Made by a program: the position numbers and the translations under genes
Origin: Pseudobacillus wudalianchiensis
Lineage (GTDB): Bacteria > Bacillota > Bacilli > Bacillales > Domibacillaceae
Length of the DNA stretch: 64,000 nucleotides
Assembly: GCF_001685015.1 (NCBI RefSeq)
Contig: NZ_MAYT01000001.1
Location: 387,227-451,226 of the forward strand
Direction of reading: 5' to 3'
Notes under the pieces: generated by a model
The model's input: only the letters and a program-made list of their open reading frames with translations
Told to the model about the DNA's origin: nothing
Database searches by the model: none
In this document: one piece after another, positions 49,047 to 58,125 of the stretch
Layout: each line of letters starts with the position of its first letter
How positions within the stretch are numbered: position 1 is the stretch's first letter

Positions 49047-50003
49047 TTAACGAGTCGTTAAGGTTGATCTTTTTACTTTGGGCAAGATTTTATTGAGCGG
49101 AACTTTTTTCTCTCGACCCCATGTACTTTCATCTTCCGGATCGAACTGTTCTAAAAACTGGATGACTTCTTTTACAATGGGTGTCGGCGTAGAAGCTCCG
49201 GCTGTGACAGCTGCTACTTTGGCATCCTTGATCCAATCGATCTCAATTTCCGACACATCAGCAACCCGATAAGCAGTCGTACCGGCAATCTCCATAGAGA
49301 CCTGAGCTAAGCGATTGGAGTTATTGCTTTTTGGATCGCCTACAACGATCAATACATCTGCTTCGCCTGCTTGTTCTGCTACCGCTTCTTGGCGAACTTG
49401 CGTAGCTAGGCAAATTTCTTTGTGCATTTCGGAATGCGGGTATTTTTCTTTAATTTTGTCCATAATATCAGCTACATCCCATTGGCTCATCGTTGTCTGG
49501 TTCGTTACGATGACTTTCGGACTTTTTATCGCTAGCTTCTCGACATCTTCGGGCTTTTCAACTAAATGAATGATCTCTGGGGCAACTCCTAGTGCTCCTT
49601 CTGGTTCAGGATGGCCCTTTTTTCCGATGTAGATAATTTCATAGCCTTCTACTTTTTTCTCCCGAATTAAATCGTGGGTTTTCGTTACATCTGGACAAGT
49701 GGCGTCAATCGTAACCAAATTCTTTTTGCGGGCAAGCTCTCTCACTTCAGGAGAGACACCGTGAGCGGTGAAAATGACAGTCCCTTTATCGACTTGCTCT
49801 AAAATTTCTTTACGGTTGCTGCCTTCAAGCGTTATGATGCCTTCTTCCTCAAAGGCATCTGTTACATGCTTATTGTGGACGATCATTCCGAGAATATAAA
49901 TCGGGCGTGGCAACGTTTTATCTAGAGCGGCGTTCCGAGCGATCACCATCGCATCTACTACGCCGTAACAGTATCCCCTTGGCGCAATCTTAATGAGTTC
50001 CAT
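49047..50003 (-). CDS. ispH: 4-hydroxy-3-methylbut-2-enyl diphosphate reductase
   Basis: Last enzyme of the MEP isoprenoid pathway (318 residues), an iron-sulfur reductase giving IPP and DMAPP. The three cluster cysteines are in RGYCYGV (near residue 12), DATCPDVTK and [10 protein letters not shown]; the conserved histidine lies in TAHGVSP. The ATG follows AGGAGGTTTTTTT. ispG, the preceding enzyme, lies about 8 kb downstream in the same window. Confidence 0.97.
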   Translation of the reverse strand: MELIKIAPRGYCYGVVDAMVIARNAALDKTLPRPIYILGMIVHNKHVTDAFEEEGIITLEGSNRKEILEQVDKGTVIFTAHGVSPEVRELARKKNLVTIDATCPDVTKTHDLIREKKVEGYEIIYIGKKGHPEPEGALGVAPEIIHLVEKPEDVEKLAIKSPKVIVTNQTTMSQWDVADIMDKIKEKYPHSEMHKEICLATQVRQEAVAEQAGEADVLIVVGDPKSNNSNRLAQVSMEIAGTTAYRVADVSEIEIDWIKDAKVAAVTAGASTPTPIVKEVIQFLEQFDPEDESTWGREKKVPLNKILPKVKRSTLTTR

Positions 50004-50094
50004 AAAAAAACCTCCTATTTTTATAATCGGAGTGAATAGTGTACGAATTCATTATATAGGAGGAAGACGAACTTTGGAAGTGAACAGCCGCTTC

Positions 50095-50673
50095 TTAAAT
50101 ATAAAGTTTCGGTCTAGATGATTTAGGTTTCAGTTCTTGGGGAGAGATATCGTCCGTTTCTTCTGGCGCTTCCGTCTCTGCTTTTACTTTTGATGTTGGC
50201 CGCTTAGGCTCTGTTTTGGGCGTATCTGCTGATTGTTTCTTTTTCTTTTGTTCGGTTTCTTCAGCTTGGTTATCATCTTTTTGTTCTTCATCTGCATTAG
50301 GAAGAGACTTTAACCCTTTATACAGCCTCCACATTGAAGGTAAATTCTTTACCATTGGTCCATATTGTTGGACAATCGGGCCAAATTGCTGAACGGTTTT
50401 CAGCACTTGCTGTGTATTAGCTAACATTTGCTGTAAGTTAATCGGGTTAGCTGCTTTTTGGGCAATCGCTCCTGCCCCTTGACGTTCAAATCCGGTTAGA
50501 CCAGGCCCGATCCCGGCCCCTTGCCTTAGACGCCCGAGCAATCCTCGACCTGTTAATCCCATGCCACCGCCTCCTGGAATGCCAGGGGGAGGCGGCATGG
50601 GTGAAAAACCTCTCATGGGAGGCGGATAGTTGAAAGAGGGCGGGGGACGGTTGCCGCGTGGAAAAGGAATCAT
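50095..50673 (-). CDS. yqfQ: VrrA/YqfQ family protein
   Basis: 192-residue low-complexity protein. The N-terminal third is rich in Pro, Gly, Met and Phe (RPPPSFNYPPPMRGF type); a conserved middle (NLQQMLANTQQVLKTVQQFGPIVQQYGPMVKNLPSMWRLYKGL region, here given only as a description of position about 95-137) is followed by a charged tail. VrrA in B. anthracis is a variable-repeat locus. The frame opens at 50745, but the ATG at 50673 with GGATGA upstream starts MIPFPRG. Function unknown. Confidence 0.8.
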   Translation of the reverse strand: MIPFPRGNRPPPSFNYPPPMRGFSPMPPPPGIPGGGGMGLTGRGLLGRLRQGAGIGPGLTGFERQGAGAIAQKAANPINLQQMLANTQQVLKTVQQFGPIVQQYGPMVKNLPSMWRLYKGLKSLPNADEEQKDDNQAEETEQKKKKQSADTPKTEPKRPTSKVKAETEAPEETDDISPQELKPKSSRPKLYI

Positions 50674-50846
50674 AACTAGTTCATCCTTTCGTGTATTTTT
50701 CTTCTTCGTTATTGTATGCAGTAAAAAGCAAAAAGGTTTTTCCATAAAAATAGATGAATCGTTCAGAGCCCTTTGATTTATGAATCATTTTGATATAATA
50801 TCAGAATGGAGAAAAAGGCTTATTTAAGCCAAAAGGAGTGTCACAC

Positions 50847-52166
50847 TTGGCAAATCATCAATTTGAAAAGTACGGATTTCAGCCGTTTATCAATAAAGGA
50901 ATAGAACAATTAGGGTTTTATGAACCGACTGATATACAAACGAGAATGATCCCGCTTGTTTTAAAAGGGGAAAGTGCGATTGGACAATCGCAAACTGGGA
51001 CAGGAAAGACGCATTCTTATATTTTGCCGATTCTTCATAAAATAAATCCCGCTAAAAAAGAAGTACAGGCTGTTATTACGGCGCCGACTAGAGAGCTTGC
51101 TAATCAAATTTATCAAGAAATTCTTAAAATTACTCGATTGTCTGATGATGAAATTACAGCCCGCTGTTATATTGGAGGAACGGACAAGCAGCGTGATATT
51201 GAAAAACTAAAAAATCAACCGCATATCGTTGTTGGTACACCTGGAAGAATCAACGATTTGATCAAAGCTCAAGCGTTATCTGTTTATAAAGCTAGCATGC
51301 TTGTGATTGATGAAGCCGACTTAATGCTTGATATGGGATTTATTATGGATGTCGATCAAATCGCTTCCAGAATGCCTGAGCAGTTGAGCATATATGTCTT
51401 TTCAGCAACCATTCCTGAAAAGTTAAAACCATTTTTGAAGAAATACATGGAAAACCCTGAATTCATTCACATTCAGCCAAAGCATATCTCGGCAGAAAAT
51501 ATTCATCATGTTCTTGTTCCGAAGAAGAGTCGAGAAAAAATTGATCTGCTCGCTGATATGCTGCAAGCCTACAATCCTTATTTAGCTGTGATTTTTACGA
51601 ACACGAAGCAAAAAGCGGATGAAGTGGCAGATGCCTTGTTAGAGAAGGGCTTGAAAACAGGCCGCATACACGGCGATTTGTCACCGCGTGACCGTAAAAA
51701 AATGATGAAGCAAATTCGAGATTTGGACTATCAATTTATTGTAGCAACCGATCTTGCAGCTAGAGGAATTGACATCGAAGGAGTCAGCCATGTCATCAAT
51801 TACGAGCTGCCAAAGGATCTAGATTTCTACGTTCATCGGGCAGGGCGAACTGCTCGGGCTGGTTCTTCAGGAATATGTGCAACGATTTATACTCCTTCTG
51901 ATGAGGATGCACTTGTTCGCCTGGAAAAGCTAGGTATTAGCTTCAGTCATGCTGATTTACGTCATGGTGAGTGGATAGAACTTGTTGACCGTAATCAACG
52001 GAAAAAGCGCGAGAAAACGGCGGATGAAATTGATGCCAAAGCAAAATCAATCGTTCGTAAGCCGAAAAAAGTAAAACCGGGTTATAAGAAGAAAATGCAA
52101 AGAGAAATGACACAATTTAAAAAGCGAGAGCGCCGTTTGGAAACGAAGCGTAATAACAAGGGTTAA
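50847..52166 (+). CDS. cshB: DEAD-box RNA helicase CshB
   Basis: Cold-associated RNA helicase of 439 residues (about 438 in B. subtilis). Motifs in order: QSQTGTGKT (I), PTRELA (Ia), TPGR (Ib), DEAD (II), SAT (III), and HRAGRTARAG (VI). The tail is very basic (KKVKPGYKKKM). The start is TTG at 50847, 8 bases after AAAAGGAG; the in-frame GTG at 50838 lies inside that site. Divergent from yqfQ. Confidence 0.95.
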   Translation: MANHQFEKYGFQPFINKGIEQLGFYEPTDIQTRMIPLVLKGESAIGQSQTGTGKTHSYILPILHKINPAKKEVQAVITAPTRELANQIYQEILKITRLSDDEITARCYIGGTDKQRDIEKLKNQPHIVVGTPGRINDLIKAQALSVYKASMLVIDEADLMLDMGFIMDVDQIASRMPEQLSIYVFSATIPEKLKPFLKKYMENPEFIHIQPKHISAENIHHVLVPKKSREKIDLLADMLQAYNPYLAVIFTNTKQKADEVADALLEKGLKTGRIHGDLSPRDRKKMMKQIRDLDYQFIVATDLAARGIDIEGVSHVINYELPKDLDFYVHRAGRTARAGSSGICATIYTPSDEDALVRLEKLGISFSHADLRHGEWIELVDRNQRKKREKTADEIDAKAKSIVRKPKKVKPGYKKKMQREMTQFKKRERRLETKRNNKG

Positions 52167-52176
52167 CATACAAACG

Positions 52177-52204
52177 AAAAGACCTGCTGCTGCGGGTCTT
52201 TTTT
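52177..52204 (+). terminator. Terminator after cshB
   Basis: AAAAGACCTGC pairs with GCGGGTCTTTT (one G-T pair) around TGCT, followed by T. Confidence 0.88.
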
Positions 52205-52259
52205 GCTGAAAAAGGTGTGTTTTTTTAGTAAAATAGTAAGGGAAGAAGGAGAGATCGTT

Positions 52260-53156
52260 ATGTTGAAAATTGGATCCCATGTTTCCATGAGTGGGAAAAA
52301 GATGCTGCTGGGAGCGAGTGAAGAGGCGGCTTCTTATGGTGCTAATACATTTATGATTTATACAGGAGCCCCCCAGAACACGAGAAGGAAGAAAATTGAA
52401 GAGCTTAATATTGAAAAAGGCTGGCTTCATATGAAGGAAAACAACATGGTCGATATCGTTGTCCATGCTCCTTATATTATTAACATCGGCAACTCTGTCA
52501 ATGCGAGCACTTTCGAACTAGGTGTTGATTTTCTAAGAATGGAAATAGAACGCACGGCAGCGCTCGGTGCTAAACAGATTGTTCTCCACCCTGGCGCTCA
52601 TGTAGGCGCAGGTTCAGAGACAGGCATCAAGAAAATTATTGAAGGGCTAAACGAAGTTTTAACGAAAGATATAGATGTACAAATTGCCCTTGAAACGATG
52701 GCTGGAAAAGGTTCAGAGTGTGGAGCCTCTTTTGAGGAACTGGCCATGATTATGGACGGAGTGCATTTAAATGATAAATTGTCGGTTTGTTTTGATACAT
52801 GTCACACTCATGATGCCGGTTATTCAATAAAAGAAGATTTTGATGGGGTGCTTGATCAATTTGACCGCATTGTTGGAGTGGAGCGGATTAAAGTCTTGCA
52901 CATTAACGATAGCAAAAATGAGCAAGGAGCCCGGAAAGACCGTCACGAAAATATTGGCTTTGGCCACATTGGCTTTGAAGCTCTTAACTATATTGTCCAT
53001 CATCCTCAATTGATAGAGGTGCCGAAAATACTAGAAACACCTTATGTTGGCGAAGACAAAAAATCACGAAAACCGCCTTACAAATTTGAAATTGAGATGT
53101 TCAGACAAAAAACATTTGATGAAGCGGTTCTTGGAAAAGTAGTAGCCGTTCATTAA
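52260..53156 (+). CDS. nfo: Endonuclease IV
   Basis: AP endonuclease of 298 residues that repairs abasic sites with three zinc ions. Conserved motifs include [12 protein letters not shown] near the start, [52 protein letters not shown] and LETPY. The frame opens at 52203, but the ATG at 52260 with GAAGGAGAG upstream is the start. In B. subtilis the gene (yqfS) is a sigma-G spore-protection gene; I did not find a clear sigma-G box here. Confidence 0.96.
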   Translation: MLKIGSHVSMSGKKMLLGASEEAASYGANTFMIYTGAPQNTRRKKIEELNIEKGWLHMKENNMVDIVVHAPYIINIGNSVNASTFELGVDFLRMEIERTAALGAKQIVLHPGAHVGAGSETGIKKIIEGLNEVLTKDIDVQIALETMAGKGSECGASFEELAMIMDGVHLNDKLSVCFDTCHTHDAGYSIKEDFDGVLDQFDRIVGVERIKVLHINDSKNEQGARKDRHENIGFGHIGFEALNYIVHHPQLIEVPKILETPYVGEDKKSRKPPYKFEIEMFRQKTFDEAVLGKVVAVH

Positions 53157-53237
53157 CGTATTAATATTTATGTAGTGGATAGCAGCAAAGTGAAGCAACG
53201 TTAAGGGAATGTTTAGTTTTATAAGTTTCATTAATTG

Positions 53238-53283
53238 TCTTTTCCTGCTAAAAACTAGGGAGTGGCCTTTTAGCAGGAAAAGA
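53238..53283. other. Long perfect hairpin between nfo and yqfT
   Basis: TCTTTTCCTGCTAAAA (53238-53253) and its exact complement (53268-53283) form a 16-bp stem with a 14-base loop. No T run follows on either strand, so it is not a typical terminator, though it lies between converging genes. The remaining gap (53157-53386) shows nothing else. Confidence 0.6.
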
Positions 53284-53386
53284 GCGTTGCTTTCCAATCC
53301 AGACGAGCAGCTTGTTATTGTTTGCATAAATATTCGATTTTAGATTATAAATTCCATCCTTTGGGCAATCAATTGCTCAGACCTTC

Positions 53387-53641
53387 TTATTGTAAAAATG
53401 TTTTAAGCAATTTATTAAGCTTATCTGCGGTTTGTTTATTTGTAATGGCGGCAATTTCCCTCAATAAATTGACCCTCTCCTGCTCATTGAATAAATCAAT
53501 TCTCCGGCTGCGCAACAGGCTGGCGACTCTTTCGGCTTCCTCTCGCTTCAGTGGGATATCAAGCCCTTTCGCATACTTTAACAGTTCATCTCCTGTCATC
53601 ATTTGTGCCTTTTGATTAATTATGTTTTGTAAGAATTTCAC
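53387..53641 (-). CDS. yqfT: YqfT family protein (DUF2624)
   Basis: 84-residue helical protein with MTGDELLKYAKGLDIPLKREEAERVA in its first half (described in part) and a Leu/Lys-rich end. It matches the DUF2624/YqfT family next to nfo in Bacilli. Function unknown. Start choice: GTG at 53641 with GGAG 9 bases upstream is preferred to TTG at 53647, which lies too close to the site. Confidence 0.78.
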   Translation of the reverse strand: MKFLQNIINQKAQMMTGDELLKYAKGLDIPLKREEAERVASLLRSRRIDLFNEQERVNLLREIAAITNKQTADKLNKLLKTFLQ

Positions 53642-53749
53642 TGACAATCACTCCTTTTCTTCTATGGTTAATGTATGAGGGAAAGAAAAGAAGGTGATTC
53701 AGAGACAAAAGAAAGCAGAAAGAATACTTTAAATAAAAGGAATGATGTT

Positions 53750-54622
53750 ATGCCCAAACAACATAAAAAAGAAAAGAAATCTCATGCTCTATACCGGCTT
53801 CTTATGATTTTCATGGGGGCGGCTTTTGCGGCGGCCGCGATTGAGCTGTTTCTTGTTCCTAACAATATTATTGATGGCGGAATTATCGGAATTTCATTAA
53901 TTTTAAGTTATTTATTTGAGCATCCGCTGCTGAATTTCTCTACATTTGTTGTTTTGTTAAATATCCCGTTTTTATATTTTGGTTACAAACAGATTGGAAA
54001 AACGTTTATGTTTTCTTCTTTGTTTGGCATTGTGTGTCTTGCTGTAGTAGAAAATAGCTTCCACCGATTTGGCCCCTTTACGGATCAGCCAGTCCTAGCG
54101 GCAGTATTTGGCGGTCTGCTCCTCGGTATAGGGGTGGGACTTGTTATTCGCCATGGCGGAACACTAGATGGCACTGAAATACTTGGAATCCTAATGACGA
54201 AAAAGCTGCCTTTCTCAGTTGGAGAATTTGTCATGTTTATTAATATTTTTATTTTTGGATGGGCTGCTTTTGTTCTAGGTGCGGAGAATGCCATGTACTC
54301 TGTGATGACTTACTATATAGCCTTTAAAGCGATTGACACGGTCATCCAGGGACTTGAAGAAACAAAGGCATGTATTATTATCTCTGATTTCTATGAAGAA
54401 ATGTCTGACGTGATTCTTCATCGTCTTGGGCGGGGAACAACGAAGTTAAAAGGAAAAGGTGGATTTACTGACTCGGATAAGGAAGTTATTTACGTTGTCG
54501 TCACACGTTTGGAAGTGACAAAATTAAAAACCATTATTAATGATGTGGATCCGGATGCCTTTTTAACGATCATGAACACACATGAAACAAGAGGAGGCCG
54601 CTTTAAAGCGGCTATTCACTAA
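53750..54622 (+). CDS. yqfU: YitT family membrane protein
   Basis: 290-residue protein with five to six transmembrane helices (about residues 15-195, with [19 protein letters not shown] and [18 protein letters not shown]) and a cytoplasmic DUF2179 domain at the C-terminus. The transported or sensed substrate is unknown. The ATG at 53750 follows AAAGGAATGA; the frame opens earlier at 53675 but that part does not look conserved. Followed by a hairpin that overlaps the znuC promoter. Confidence 0.87.
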   Translation: MPKQHKKEKKSHALYRLLMIFMGAAFAAAAIELFLVPNNIIDGGIIGISLILSYLFEHPLLNFSTFVVLLNIPFLYFGYKQIGKTFMFSSLFGIVCLAVVENSFHRFGPFTDQPVLAAVFGGLLLGIGVGLVIRHGGTLDGTEILGILMTKKLPFSVGEFVMFINIFIFGWAAFVLGAENAMYSVMTYYIAFKAIDTVIQGLEETKACIIISDFYEEMSDVILHRLGRGTTKLKGKGGFTDSDKEVIYVVVTRLEVTKLKTIINDVDPDAFLTIMNTHETRGGRFKAAIH

Positions 54623-54626
54623 TAAA

Positions 54627-54668
54627 AATTGGAGCTGTCTATCTAAGGACAGTTCCAATTTACTTTTT
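54627..54668 (+). terminator. Terminator after yqfU
   Basis: AATTGGAGCTGTC (54627-54639) pairs with GACAGTTCCAATT (54648-54660) with one G-T pair, followed by TACTTTTTCC. Confidence 0.8.
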
Positions 54669-54722
54669 CCGTTAAATGTTGTATACTTCATTTGGTTCAT
54701 AAATCGTAATCATTCTTATAAA
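54659..54722 (+). promoter_or_regulatory. Sigma-A promoter and Zur box of znuC-znuB-zur
   Basis: TTTACT (54659-54664), 17 bases and TATACT (54682-54687) form a promoter. A Zur-box-like site lies at 54700-54722: its left half TAAATCGTAATCATT matches the Zur consensus, the right half (CTTATAAA) is degenerate. The site overlaps the expected transcription start region and ends at the ribosome site, so zinc-loaded Zur should block the operon, including its own gene. Confidence 0.8.
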
Positions 54723-54734
54723 GGAGACACTTCA

Positions 54735-55514
54735 ATGAATCCATCATCTGTCATTGAAATTAAAAACGTGTCCTACCGTTACGACCGGGATAATGTGTTA
54801 GAAAACATTCAATTATCTGTCCCTAAAGGGGCTTTTTTAGGTTTAGTAGGTCCAAATGGCTCAGGAAAATCAACTTTGCTCAAACTTATTCTGGGTTTAT
54901 TGAAAGTAAAAGAAGGAGAAATTCTTCTCTTTGGCACCCCTCAGAAGAATTTTAAAAATTGGGATCGAATTGGGTTTGTTTCACAAAAAGCCAATTCCTT
55001 CAATACTGGTTTCCCTGCTACCGTCTATGAAGTAGTAGCAAGTGGTCTAACAAAGAAGCTGGGGCTCTTTCGACTGCCTGGCAGCAAAGAGAAACAGGCT
55101 ATTAAAGCAGCAGTAGCAGCAGTAGGAATGGAGCAATTCTTGACAAGAAACATTGGAGAGCTTTCCGGAGGGCAGCAGCAGCGTGTATTTATTGCCAGAG
55201 CGATTGTGTCCAAGCCTGATATTCTAATTCTTGACGAGCCTACCGTCGGGGTAGACAGCAAAAATGTTGAATCATTTTACGAAATGCTTTCTTATTTAAA
55301 TAAGAAAATGGGAATCACCCTTTTGTTAGTCACACATGATATTGGCATTATCAGTGATAAAGTGACTCACGTAGCCTGCCTTAATAAATATTTACATTTT
55401 CACGGCAGCATGAAACAGTTTGAAACACTGAATGAAGATGATTTATCCGCTTTATACGGGCATGGCATCCATCTGCTTGATCATCATCATGATCATCAGG
55501 AGGCAGATATATGA
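54735..55514 (+). CDS. znuC: Zinc ABC transporter ATP-binding protein
   Basis: ATPase of a high-affinity zinc uptake system, 259 residues. Walker A GPNGSGKST (about 41-49), signature LSGGQQQR, Walker B ILILDEPTVGVD and the switch histidine in LLVTHD are present. The C-terminus is His-rich (LLDHHHDHQEAD), typical of metal transporters. The ATG at 54735 follows AAGGAGACAC. It overlaps znuB by 4 bases. No substrate-binding lipoprotein gene (znuA) lies nearby. Confidence 0.92.
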   Translation: MNPSSVIEIKNVSYRYDRDNVLENIQLSVPKGAFLGLVGPNGSGKSTLLKLILGLLKVKEGEILLFGTPQKNFKNWDRIGFVSQKANSFNTGFPATVYEVVASGLTKKLGLFRLPGSKEKQAIKAAVAAVGMEQFLTRNIGELSGGQQQRVFIARAIVSKPDILILDEPTVGVDSKNVESFYEMLSYLNKKMGITLLLVTHDIGIISDKVTHVACLNKYLHFHGSMKQFETLNEDDLSALYGHGIHLLDHHHDHQEADI

Positions 55515-56347
55515 TTGAAGCAATAGGCCAATATGAATTTCTTCAAAATGCTTTTTTAACCGGCATGATTATTGGAGTTATTGCACCATTGCTTGGTGCT
55601 TTTATCGTTGTAAGAAGGTTATCGCTCATTGCGGATGCTCTCAGTCACGTAACACTTGCGGGGATTGCTGCTGGATTGTACTTTGGCCAGACCTTTACTT
55701 TTCTTGCTTGGCTGAATCCGATGTATTCAGGAATGGTTTTTTCGGTAATCGGCTCTTTGTTTATTGAACGGCTAAGAACAGTGTATAAGCACTATCAAGA
55801 GCTGGCCATTCCGATTATTTTGTCAGGTGGAATAGGAATAGGGGTTATTTTTATTTCACTAGCGGATGGGTTTAATACGGATCTATTCAGTTATTTATTT
55901 GGAAGTGTTAGTGCTGTCAGCCGTGAGGATCTCTGGCTAATCTGCATTGTCAGCGTCGTCGTAATGGCGACGGTATATCTATTGTATAAAGAGCTATTCC
56001 TATTGTCATTTGATGAAGAGCACGCGAAAGCTTCTGGAATACCGGCTAAGTCCATCCACTTTATCTTTATTATTCTTGTTGCTTTAGTCATTGCAGCTTC
56101 TATGCGGATTGTTGGTGTGCTGCTTGTATCAGCGCTTATGACGTTACCGGTGGCGGCCTCTATGCGGATGGCAAAAGGGTTTAAACAGACTATCGCTTAT
56201 TCTGTGTTATTTGGCGAAATAGCTGTTATTACAGGACTAATTAGTGCCTTTTATTTAGACTTGGCTCCAGGTGGGACCATCGTGGTAGCTTCCATCCTGA
56301 TTTTACTGCTCGTCATTGCAGCTAAAAAATTCGTAAAGGCGGGGTGA
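55511..56347 (+). CDS. znuB: Zinc ABC transporter permease
   Basis: Membrane subunit of the ABC-3 family, 278 residues and about eight hydrophobic helices, with [19 protein letters not shown] near the N-terminus as expected for the ATPase-contacting region and [21 protein letters not shown] late. It overlaps znuC by 4 bases and ends overlapping the zur upstream region, so the three genes form one operon. Confidence 0.93.
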   Translation: MIEAIGQYEFLQNAFLTGMIIGVIAPLLGAFIVVRRLSLIADALSHVTLAGIAAGLYFGQTFTFLAWLNPMYSGMVFSVIGSLFIERLRTVYKHYQELAIPIILSGGIGIGVIFISLADGFNTDLFSYLFGSVSAVSREDLWLICIVSVVVMATVYLLYKELFLLSFDEEHAKASGIPAKSIHFIFIILVALVIAASMRIVGVLLVSALMTLPVAASMRMAKGFKQTIAYSVLFGEIAVITGLISAFYLDLAPGGTIVVASILILLLVIAAKKFVKAG

Positions 56348-56352
56348 AAAAC

Positions 56353-56772
56353 ATGAATTTAACGGAAGCGGTCGAACTTTTAAAAAAGCGGGGATATAAG
56401 CAGACGGGCAAAAGGGAGGACATGCTTGAGCTGTTTGCGCGGAAGGACAAGTACTTAACCGCCAAAGATGTGCTCGAAGAAATGAAAGGGAATTATCCAG
56501 GGCTCAGCTTTGATACGATCTATCGAAATTTAGCTTTGTTTGTGGAAATGGGGATTTTAGAGGAGACGGAATTATCTGGTGAACGACATTACCGATTCAC
56601 TTGTTCACATAAGGAGCATCATCACCATTTTATTTGTTTAGCTTGTGGAAAGACACGAGAAATTCATCTGTGCCCGATGGATCACGTTCATGAACTGCCA
56701 GGCTATGAAGTGTCGGGCCATAAGTTTGAAATATACGGAACGTGCCCAGCCTGCTTGCCGGCAGAAGCATAG
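56353..56772 (+). CDS. zur: Zinc uptake regulator (Fur family)
   Basis: Fur-family repressor of 139 residues. An N-terminal winged helix is followed by the regulatory site HKEHHHHF, structural zinc cysteines CLACGKT and CPACLP. The genomic link to znuC-znuB and the Zur-like box upstream identify it as Zur and not Fur or PerR; the B. subtilis gene at this place is yqfV (zur). Start: ATG at 56353, 5 bases after GGGGTGA; GTG at 56344 is less likely. Confidence 0.92.
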   Translation: MNLTEAVELLKKRGYKQTGKREDMLELFARKDKYLTAKDVLEEMKGNYPGLSFDTIYRNLALFVEMGILEETELSGERHYRFTCSHKEHHHHFICLACGKTREIHLCPMDHVHELPGYEVSGHKFEIYGTCPACLPAEA

Positions 56773-56792
56773 TAAAATGGATACATTACGTA

Positions 56793-56840
56793 AAAAAGGA
56801 TGCGATAAAAACGGAACGTCGTTTTTATCGCATCCTTTTT
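56793..56840. terminator. Bidirectional terminator between zur and yqfW
   Basis: A perfect 21-bp stem (56793-56813 with 56820-56840) around GAACGT, A-rich left and T-rich right. It abuts the yqfW stop codon. Confidence 0.93.
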
Positions 56841-57444
56841 AATATGAATTTTCACTAATAGAAACGGCTTTTGTTGGGTGAACCCATCGATTCACCCATT
56901 GTTCTGCTTGAGCCCAGTTATCGACTCGAATGACTCCATCAGGAATAGGATCCTGGTTGTATGGTGTATTGAATAAGAGAACAGGAATACGCAATTCTTC
57001 ATGGATGCTTACCGCGTTATCGTGTTTATCTTCAAGAAAAATGTCTACTTTATACTGTTTTGCTGCTTTGATTTTATCGTGTGAACCAATGAGTTCTATC
57101 CGATCGTATAAAATATCCTGCTCCTCAAACCATCGCTCTGTTATGTTCATCAGATGATTTCTGCGGGCACTAATAAAAAATAACTGGAATTGTTCTTTCC
57201 ACTTCAACAAGACTTCTTTTGCTCCTTCAGCAAGCGGAGAGCTTGCATAAATAGCCGGTTCTCTTTTGTTAAACCAGTCGCTAAAGCGCTCAGCCGGAAT
57301 ATCTAGGGCCTCAGATAAATCGTATTTTTTTATATCATCAAGCGTAATGTTTAAGGAAAAATCCTGATTAATGAATGGAATCAAACTTGTTGGACACGTA
57401 ACGGTTCCATCAATGTCGATGCCAAAACGTTTCGCTTTCATCAT
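56839..57444 (-). CDS. yqfW: Putative HAD-type nucleotidase YqfW
   Basis: 201-residue HAD phosphatase of the 5'-nucleotidase C-like group. The catalytic DIDGTVT lies near residue 9, with FFISARRNHL (motif II) and LEDKHDNAV (motif IV) following. The substrate is unknown. The ATG at 57444 with AAGGAG 6 bases upstream is preferred to an earlier one at 57477. In B. subtilis yqfW also follows zur. Confidence 0.86.
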   Translation of the reverse strand: MMKAKRFGIDIDGTVTCPTSLIPFINQDFSLNITLDDIKKYDLSEALDIPAERFSDWFNKREPAIYASSPLAEGAKEVLLKWKEQFQLFFISARRNHLMNITERWFEEQDILYDRIELIGSHDKIKAAKQYKVDIFLEDKHDNAVSIHEELRIPVLLFNTPYNQDPIPDGVIRVDNWAQAEQWVNRWVHPTKAVSISENSY

Positions 57445-57589
57445 TTTTTGCTCCTTACGTTGTAAAATCTTTATCAAAGTGTATCATATTTTGACGAAGA
57501 GTGTTAGGAAAGATCACCTGAATAATTTTAATGGAAAATCAAATACTATAAAAGCTCCTTAAATGATAAAAGCGAGGGGATGAGCAGTA

Positions 57590-57970
57590 ATGGACAACAG
57601 AGATAATCCAATGGACAATAAGTTCGATAAAGACCCAATGCCAACAGGCGAAACGGGAATGTATGAGAAAACAGGATTGTACAAGGAAGAAACAGCTGCT
57701 GAACTGACTGAGCCAATTCCCTCACGCCAGCAGGAGCAGCCGGATAACAGCCAAAAGAATAAAGCAACGACAGGCGGTCGTGGAATGGGATATGCCGGTC
57801 TAATCGTTTCTGTTATTGCGTTATTCATTATGCCGGTGTTGCTAGGGATCGTTGGCATTGTTCTTGGCTTCTTCGCAAGAAGCAGGGGAGAACAGAGTCT
57901 TGGCGCTTGGGCAATTGGTATAGGAGCCGCTGCTGTGATCATGGGGCTGTTTGTTTTACCCTTTTTTTAG
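57590..57970 (+). CDS. yqfX: Small membrane protein YqfX
   Basis: 126-residue protein with an acidic, low-complexity N-terminal half (residues 1-65) and two hydrophobic helices in the C-terminal half (about 68-92 and 104-126) joined by ARSRGEQSLGAW. It matches YqfX/DUF4190-like proteins of this locus. Function unknown. The ribosome site is GAGGGGATGAG. Confidence 0.8.
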   Translation: MDNRDNPMDNKFDKDPMPTGETGMYEKTGLYKEETAAELTEPIPSRQQEQPDNSQKNKATTGGRGMGYAGLIVSVIALFIMPVLLGIVGIVLGFFARSRGEQSLGAWAIGIGAAAVIMGLFVLPFF

Positions 57971-57978
57971 ATAATAAT

Positions 57979-58004
57979 AAAAGCCTGGCGAATGCCAGGC
58001 TTTT
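57979..58004 (+). terminator. Terminator after yqfX
   Basis: AAAAGCCTGGC pairs perfectly with GCCAGGCTTTT around GAAT. Its arms are identical to those of the ispG terminator about 120 bases away. Confidence 0.9.
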
Positions 58005-58007
58005 AAG

Positions 58008-58051
58008 ATGTTGACAAACGTTCTCTTTTTGTTGCGCGCCTTGAAAGACAA
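58008..58051 (-). repeat. Dispersed intergenic repeat, copy between yqfX and ispG
   Basis: Read on the minus strand it contains TCTTTCAAGGCGCGCAACAA followed by AAAGAGAACGTTTGTCAAC, closely resembling the right end of the copy at 33771-33858. It lies between two near-identical terminators. Confidence 0.55.
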
Positions 58052-58099
58052 CTGGTTCAATCAGCTTGATAAGAATAGGATTGAATAATAATGATAAGG

Positions 58100-58125
58100 A
58101 AAAGCCTGGCAAATGCCAGGCTTTT
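58100..58125 (-). terminator. Terminator after ispG
   Basis: AAAAGCCTGGC (58100-58110) and GCCAGGCTTTT (58115-58125) around AAAT. On the minus strand it directly follows the ispG stop. Confidence 0.9.
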
